Positions 19,488-26,169 of a DNA stretch of 26,169 nucleotides are shown here, in pieces; the stretch's first letter is position 1; every line of letters starts with the position of its first letter. The DNA is from Phaeoceros laevis (taxonomy: Eukaryota > Anthocerotophyta > Anthocerotopsida > Notothyladales). The position numbers and the translations under genes are program-made. The notes beneath the pieces are model-generated. The model did not search any database, was not told the DNA's origin, and saw only the letters and a list, made by a program, of their open reading frames with translations. The stretch is from positions 1-26,169 of the forward strand of contig JBNGIQ010009029.1 in NCBI GenBank assembly GCA_049999765.1, read 5' to 3'.

Positions 19488-22081
19488 CAGGCGTCACGAT
19501 CGGGACCAAGACTGTGAATGGCCCTCCGAGTCCCCCCTGCCTGCCTCTGCTCGGCGCGAATTCAATCAACGCGGCTTCCACTTCTGGAACTGTAGCTGCA
19601 ACTGTCTATTCCTGACCCCTGCCTTGCGGAACCTCTCGTCTCCATGCAACACAGTTTGCCCCTCCAACCTGCAGCTGATACCAGTCACAGAATTCGGTCT
19701 ACGCAAGGGAAAGTTCTCACCAGCTGATTCTTGAAATTGCAACCAGCCGTCTGTTGGTCACCAGCATTGGCTAGTTAAAAAAAATCACTCCCATACGTTG
19801 AAAACTGGCAGTGTGTTCTCCGCAGATCTGACCTTCAAACCGGGGATCGTCACTACTGAGGCTCCATCCCATCCACCTATCAAAGACCGACAGGATTTTT
19901 TGCGCGCAAGATGAAGTCACAGCTGAAAAAAAAAGGCGGATCTGGCTGGTTGAGAGGCAAGCAAAAATCATCCAAGCACCTGCTCAGCCTGCGCACAACC
20001 AATGCGCAATTTGTAAAGAGCATCCGAGAACAAAGTTAGCTCAGCAAATCCAGTACAGGACTGCGACAAGCGTCAGGAATTTTATTTGCCGAGGCTCCTC
20101 CGCAAGAATGACCCTGCAGGGTCAGAACTGGTTTGCAATTGCGTTGTGCAAAGCAACTGCAAAAAAAGCCTTGTCCTCTTGCATCTCGGGCTCAGCACAA
20201 TTTAGCCAGGAACCTCACCTCGTTCTTGGAACTGCAAACGCCCGCTTGGAGCAGGAATCTAACGCAGTTGCCCTTGGCAATCCAGCTCCTCCACCGTCGC
20301 GGAATGAGCTCCACCTCCGCCTGCAAATTGAACACCAATTGCTCTGCCGCATCAACGAACAGACAAGATTTATAGCCCGCGAGATGCTCAAAGCTGCGGG
20401 ACGGCGATGGCGATGGCAATGCCCCTGGCGGTGACGGACTGACAGGTTCCGGTTGAGTGGAAGAGGTAGGGCAGGAGAACCTGCCTGACCCTGCTCCCCT
20501 GCTTTCCAAAGGTTGGTCGGTCGTGCGTGTAGAACAGAACGGACCCACCAGCTGGTTCCCTCCTGGCACTCCTCTGTTTGTCGAACTTTGTCCGCGTTGT
20601 GCTGCTACATTGATTGATTATTGTAAAACCATACAAAAAGTCATTCCATCAACTTCGAGTTACGGGAAAGTCATCTGACCATTCACGCGCCAATGCGACG
20701 CCATCGAAAGCTACTTTCACACGCAATCTTTTCACGGGACTCCCACCTCAGCGACATGACATTGAACAACATTACGCGTCTAATAATTAGTAGTTACCAA
20801 CCCACTCACAACAGTAGGTGGTAATAGCACACTTTCGCATCGTCAATTCTTCAACCGACGTGGATAGTGACTCGTCACGCGGAGAGTGGTGCCTCATCCA
20901 CAGAAGTCTGATGATCCCGAGAAGGAAGAAAGGGGTCACACCGGTTGAGCTTGTACACAAGTGTCCGTCCATTATGGTGAGGTTGGAAAGCGCCTTGGTC
21001 GTTATCTCCTGAAAGCCAACATCAGGGCACATGCGATGCACGCATGTCTTGTGCGGAATGCCAGAGAATAGGTTGGCTGTAACTGATAGCCTTCGCAGCT
21101 CGCTGGGACTGCACATGGAAGGCAGAACTGCACTGACGACCCATCCAGTCTGGACACCACTTGGTACCTAGCCTGACCACATGAGAGCAAGCAGGTCTGC
21201 CAAAGCACGGAGTCCTTCACCTGGAAGGCTCCGATTAAGGCCTTTCTCAGCCTTAAGCTTTCCTATGATGAGCCACACCAACAGTCCTAGCTGTAGCACA
21301 ATGTCCGGTAGCTCCTTGTTTGGCAGCAAAAGAGGATGCTCCTTCTAAAAAGGACAGTTGGTATCCTCAGGACAGAACTAGTTGCTTTGTTCCACAAGTA
21401 TCAAATAGGTACGAAAGGACGAGAAAAGAGGTTGGAAGGTGCTCGCAACATGCATCCCAAACAGGTCACTTGCCCTGTAGGCTGAGGTACAACTTCTCGT
21501 GCTATCAATCAGCCGAGAGGGCTGTGGAGGTGATGAATGGTACAGCCTCAAGGCACAATGCTACCACCCAGAGATCTTTGCATCAGACAAAGCGGCCAGT
21601 GCCTGTTTTGTTCTGCTATTTGAGAACGCAAAGGAAGTCCTTTGCTGCGTCGGCTCTAAAGATCACCCCTGCACCCATAAGGGAGAATGCTTAACGTTTG
21701 CACAGTGATCCCATTCCTGCATTAGTCAGTCACAAAAAACTTGGCAGCGTTCTCCTTGTCTGCATCATGAAGTGAAAGCGCAAAAAATGCACGTAACCGA
21801 GAAAAGCAACCTTTCACTCTGACCTGCTTGGACAACCTGCATGGCCTCGCAAACAATGAGTACCATCTCCTTGGAGGAAGGACGTGTACCATGAACTTGG
21901 ACCATTGAAGCATGATTTTCTTGGCTGGGATAGTGTCCAGTGATGGCACCCCGCTGAACAACCACCATGCTGTGAGGAACGTGACGAGGGACCAGCTGCT
22001 TGGTGCACACTGAGGTCCAACACCTCTACTAGACCTTGGGGTGCGCTTCATTCTGGATTCAACTTCTGAGGTGTAGACAGG
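19488..22081. other. Unassigned region upstream of the PME
   Basis: The part nearest the PME should contain its promoter and leader; a TATA-like CTATAAATC reads on the minus strand at 20375-20367, about 880 bases before the start codon. Farther out, frames at 20787-21116 and 21722-22051 (minus) and 21320-21708 (plus) are open for 70-125 codons. One minus-strand frame near 21850 contains RPSSKEMVLIVCEAM, vaguely like the end of a receptor kinase, but too short to call. I see no definite gene. Confidence 0.4.
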
Positions 22082-23936
22082 TTACTGCCAGATCATAGAT
22101 GCTCCATCCTCTACTGAGAAAACTCGCAATGCATAGCTCCTCAAAGCAAAGCCTTGAACCTCAGAGAACCGATTCTCCCAATCAAGAGGTTTTACTGCCG
22201 TACTTCCTAACCCTGGAGCCCGGTCCTTGGAATCTAGTTTCCTCACCTCCGTCCAGTCTGCAGCATAAGTCGAGACCCGCCTCTTGAACTTTGTATTGAA
22301 TTCATTCCATGCTTGGTATTTGTAGTGGTTAATACCAGCACTCCTGGCAGGAACCGCCAAGGATTGATACTCAGGACTAAGGCTAAAATGATGGACATAT
22401 TTTTTGAAGATTTGTGAACAGCAGCAAGGAGGACAATTGATCTGTGCCTTGGCAGGGCCGTCAGTCAGACAGCCGTAACCAACTGTTACTCCCTTTTGGG
22501 GATGCTGTTTAAGTCCAGAAGATCCAAAGTTTCTGCAGGCTACAGATATCTGACCAGCTTTCCTGTTGCCATTCACAGTCGTGTTCATGTCCAATATGAG
22601 AGACACTCGAGAAGCTTGGAATGTTAGCACCCCACCTGCCCGTTTCTGGTCATTCCGCACACTAAGAGGCTCTGTAGTGCCCGAGCTTCTTATGCCCAGT
22701 TCTTGAGCAAAATCATGGTCACCAACAGACGTTGAGGTCTCAGTCGCCTCTGCAGTTTCAGGCTGTAGAGTCCCAGGCATCTCCCCTCCGGGTCTAGGAA
22801 ACAGAGCTGACTTGCCTGGCAAGGAGGATTCAGCTTGCAGAAGAGATTGGCTTACCCACATTGCTGGAAACACAAACTCGCTCACATCTGTATACATCAT
22901 CCAGGAGCATTCATCTGCTGCCAAGAGGGCACAGTGGAAATCCAGCCTCCTGACTTTTCAGGCAAGGCCACACTATCAGGTTAATGCTGTAGACCATACT
23001 GACCAATTGCGCAACAGCTTCCCTTGTATTATCGTCACTGTTGCTGTCATAACAGAAAGAATTTCTCTACCCCCAGGGCAGAGTGGTACATGACCACTCC
23101 CTCAAGAATTTTCCTCCATTCTATATCAAATTGCAGGAACACAGGAGCTGCTGCTTCATCTCAAAGCTAAAACCAGGAACCTCCACAAGTCTGCGCTCCT
23201 GAAAGCTTTGTGACATCCTTGCATTCCTGTTGTGAACCATGTCACTAGTGATAGGACGGGGTTCATTAAATACCTTCGAAAAAGCCAGCTGTTTCATCTT
23301 TCTGCCTACTCCCACTGTGTGCTCGTAGTAGACAACAGATGGTAATAGCAAGGCATCCATCGTCAAAGTGACCTTTCTGTTCATGTACTGTTGCCTGGCT
23401 TCGACAGGTGGATGCGAGCATCTAAAGACCTCCTGCGCAGCATGAGTCACAGCTACTTCCAGTCCTCCATCGGAAACGCATGTTAGTATGGACAAATTTG
23501 GGAAGTCCCCTTTCTGCGCATAATCCCCTTAGCAAATAGTACAACAGCCTCTTTTCGGTCAACATCTCATACACCAGAAGGCTCCAATTCAAAGGTTCCT
23601 TGTAGGGCACCTTTGGTCCACAAAAACCAAAGCCTTATTCTCTGCCAAGGAGATATCTTGCACACTCCAAACTAACTCTGTTCGGGGGTAGCAGCATCTA
23701 ACGTCGGTTGCTCGAGGTCTGTACAGCTCCACATCAATAACGTCCGTGTAGGTGTTGTTTCCAAAACCACAAAATAGCCATTCCCTTCTAGATACTTGAC
23801 TGTTTTCAGGTAGCCTAAGCAAGAGCAGCAGCTCATCTGGATGACCTACCACGTCATGAATGAAGGGCGTTTCCACTTCATAGTTCTCTTGTTCATGGAC
23901 AGGATACTCATTACCTTGCAGTGCATGCGCAAGCAT
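22082..23936 (-). pseudogene. GT92 (DUF23) glycosyltransferase pseudogene
   Basis: Minus-strand segments in changing frames spell the expected order of a plant GT92 protein: NNTYTDVIDVELYRPRATDV (about 23780-23700), NWSLLVYE (about 23580), KEAVVLFAKGIMRRKGTSQI (about 23550-23490), EVAVTHAAQEVFRCSHPP, LPSVVYYEH, KFLREW, YDSNSDDN, then HCALLAADECSWMMYTD and, near the end, INHYKYQAWNEF, KFKRRVSTY and DSKDRAPGLG. Family members are Golgi enzymes, some of which extend pectic galactan. The frame breaks near 23612, 23553, 23490, 23094, 23050 and 22937, and an in-frame TAG at 23123-23121 sits where tyrosine is expected. The last 281 codons (22924-22082) stay open. The metal-binding DVDEF motif reads DVSEF. 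The start is not identifiable. Since neighbouring genes are intact, sequencing error is an unlikely cause. Confidence 0.85.
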
Positions 23937-24700
23937 ATCAGAACCCTCTCCTGCTCAAGTGAATACAGTCACGTAATTCGTCCATGTTTGACCTTGAAGA
24001 AGACAAGACCCCTGGATAGCGGGAGGACAACCTCAGAAAGAAAGAACTACTCAGCCATTTCACATTGATCGAGAAGAGATGACAAGCAACAATTGTGCAG
24101 GGCTCTAACCCACACGGAACAGCACATACTGCTCTTTTGCCAGCTTATCATCCACAACACCAACATGCAACGTATGCCAATGCCGTGAATCTCTTGCGCT
24201 GATCCACAGTGCGCAAGAATGCCCCATGGGTAGAACTGTTCGCTTTGCGTCTGCTCCATCTGGCTTTGATGCCCGCAAATTCCGTGTTGCGGAGGCAGAT
24301 AGCAAACAAAGACAGAACTGGCCTATTCCAGATCCTGTCCTTACTGAGACCAGAAGCTGTCGTACCCACGGAACTGCAGAAAAGCTGAACATTGAGTTGC
24401 CTGCTCAACCACGTTCGAGGCAAACTCTATTACAGTATTTTGTAATGTTGATAGTTCATGGTCCTTTGTGGTCCCATCCAGCTGCCGGCAGCGACTCCGG
24501 CCGTTGTCACCTTATGGCACTTCACTCTAACATGTTAATACTAGACTACCGGTACTGTAAGACCCATCCCATAATGTTGAAACTGCGCCCATTCTTAGGC
24601 CAGGCAAGGGCTCAGACATGGCAAGCAAGCTTTTCCAAATTTCCATGCTTCTCTGCGCCTATGGTGGTGTTTCGGAAAGAGCTGTGTATGTGATTTGGCC
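23937..24700. other. Gap between GT92 relic and ASNSD1-like gene
   Basis: This stretch should contain the missing N-terminal part of the GT92 relic and the 3' flank of the ASNSD1-like gene. A 155-codon plus-strand frame (24226-24693) and overlapping minus-strand frames (24105-24423) are open, but I recognise nothing in either. Confidence 0.4.
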
Positions 24701-26083
24701 TTAGGAGCGCACAACGGCACTACCTGCGGAGGCCAGATTGGCAGCTCGGTTGCTACCGAAGTTCTTCTTATTGGATTCCCTTGCAATGCGACTCCCGAAC
24801 TGCGGGATATACCAAAAATGTGAGATAGAGCGCACTTACATGTATGGCAAACACGGTGTTGCAAGCAGCTAGTACCTGGATTGCCCTCTTTGGTAGAGAT
24901 GACGCTCCAATTAAACCCAGGCGTAGTGCTACCTGCCATACAACGGAATGAAGTAACGCCTCATGGCACATACGAGACCAGGACAAGCACCTCCCGCAGC
25001 TTCCAGTCAAACAGAAATCACAAAGTTTCAAACTCCATGGACGATTAGAGGTAATACTCCAACATGGCAATAAAGCTGCAAAATAGACTGGAATTACCTC
25101 TCGAAGGATCTTCTTGTCACCCTGCCCTTGCGGTTGTGTTAGATCAGCAATCTCCCACAGTGGAAGGTCCAACAAGGTAGTAATCACCTCTTCATCCAAA
25201 AACGGAAACCGCGCCTGTGACCCCAGCTCTTGAGGTCAGACTAACTCGGCGTAACTAGATTTCAACATTTCTAAATGCTCTAAATGCATTAGATTCAACC
25301 TGGTACACAACCAGCAAAACAGAATACTACAACTACTGCTTGACTAAAAGTTCTACTGAGGGTACCTGCTCTCCTCATGATAAACACAAGCAGAAACGAC
25401 AGACTTGCCTCTCCGGATGCAGGTGATAGATGTCAGGCATCGAGAAGACATTTCAGTCAAATGCCGTGTAAGCAGTCAAAACAATACCTCTATCCCATGA
25501 TCTCCAATACAGCGGTCATCTCTGCCTAGATTTCGTTTCCAGATTCTTTGCATATCAACCTGCATTTCTGCCTGCAAGGCTGTCCACCTGCCAAATTCAA
25601 TCAAGCATGTATCAGAATAGCAGCATTGACATCTGCACGCCTGATAGCCTTATGCTGTTGCTTTCAGCTTACCCTCCAAGCTTAAATTTAGTGCGATGAC
25701 GTCCATAGCCTCCACACTGTTCGTCAGCTCCTGCACCAACTAGCACAACACGTGCTCTGGACCGGTAAACACACCTGCTACCCATGCTTCCGTATAGCGC
25801 ATCCAAGCAGTTACTCTGCTGCCTGGAGTACACCACTCCCTGTCCACTAGCAGCAAACCAGAGGGCTGTGCCGATGTTGAGGTCCTGCAAAAGTATACCA
25901 TGCTACAACAAAACAACCTTCCAAGACAACAAAATCTTATATGTACACACACATCTCAGGGGGTACAAAGCGAACAGAAGGTGCTTTACCATGTGGGTTC
26001 TTCTAGGGCTTATCAAAGTCAGCACTTGGGTCCGAATGTTGTCCACCTCTTTCATATCAGCATCTACTTCTACTAACCGCCAT
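24701..26083 (-). CDS. ASNSD1: ASNSD1-like asparagine-synthetase-domain protein, 3' exons
   Basis: Six minus-strand exons (26083-25990, 25884-25673, 25587-25488, 25214-25098, 24932-24876, 24799-24701) join in phase at GT-AG sites and end in TAA. The gene continues past the right edge, so the N-terminal glutaminase-like domain and the ATP-binding SGG loop are not visible. What can be read matches the C-terminal synthetase domain of ASNSD1: WRLVEVDADMKEV, DLNIGTALWFAASG, VLVGAGADEQCGGYGRHRTK, QRIWKRNLGRDDRCIGDHG, ARFPFLDEEVI, LPLWEIADL, GDKKILRE, LPKRAIQ, then FGSRIARESN and NFGSNRAANLAS. The gene is ancient and conserved from animals to plants. Its sequence resembles glutamine-dependent asparagine synthetase, but its reaction is not well established, and I do not infer asparagine synthesis. 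No break is seen in the visible part. Confidence 0.93.
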
Positions 26084-26169
26084 CTGCAAATTCAGTTCGG
26101 TAGTGAACGTCAGTAGAGATGCGAAATAAGCATGGCACCTTTCTGTGACAGAAGAGTAAGTGATCAAGA

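Noticed and set aside
21814-22023. Receptor-kinase-like RPSSKEMV motif as a kinase pseudogene
   Set aside because: Only about fifteen residues resemble the end of a kinase domain; no catalytic loop, DFG or other kinase motif is seen nearby.

Overview
The window looks like nuclear DNA of a land plant. Genes have canonical GT-AG introns, there is a type-I pectin methylesterase with an N-terminal inhibitor domain, an LPR-type multicopper oxidase, a plant GT92-like glycosyltransferase relic, an Ac-like hAT transposase fossil and a eukaryotic tRNA-Leu(AAG). I cannot place the species. The long, repeat-laden spacers would suit a bryophyte, lycophyte or fern as well as a seed plant. A run of ten N at 990-999 marks an assembly gap.

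The left third (1 to about 8.4 kb) is gene-poor. It holds a decayed hAT transposase C-terminus (1151-1917), an 84-bp tandem repeat (2067-2318), a 25-bp tandem duplication (2806-2855), a long imperfect inverted repeat about 3.08-3.79 kb, a 36-bp GC-rich minisatellite about 3.82-3.93 kb, a small hairpin at 4.55 kb, a possible two-exon short ORF at 4805-5032, and diverged roughly 200-bp direct repeats around 5.26-5.85 kb. The stretch from 5.86 to 8.4 kb gave no recognisable gene.

The middle (8.9-16.6 kb) has its genes on the plus strand: an intact three-exon LPR-like multicopper oxidase (601 aa), a degraded tandem copy of its 3' half, tRNA-Leu(AAG), a small two-pass membrane protein with a charged coiled-coil tail, and an intact CTR/COPT copper transporter (156 aa). 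A copper-dependent ferroxidase and a copper importer about 4.6 kb apart make a suggestive but unproven metal neighbourhood.

The right third (17.3-26.2 kb) has its genes on the minus strand: a three-exon membrane-anchored PMEI-PME (670 aa) carrying a perfect 63-bp in-frame duplication, a GT92 glycosyltransferase pseudogene with one stop and several frameshifts, and six 3' exons of an ASNSD1-like asparagine-synthetase-domain gene whose 5' part lies beyond the right edge. The PME and the GT92 relic both belong to families linked to cell-wall polysaccharides, while ASNSD1 is unrelated to them. I see no clearly new multi-gene system. The best leads are the copper-gene neighbourhood, the duplicated PMEI helix, the unidentified small membrane protein and the inverted repeat.
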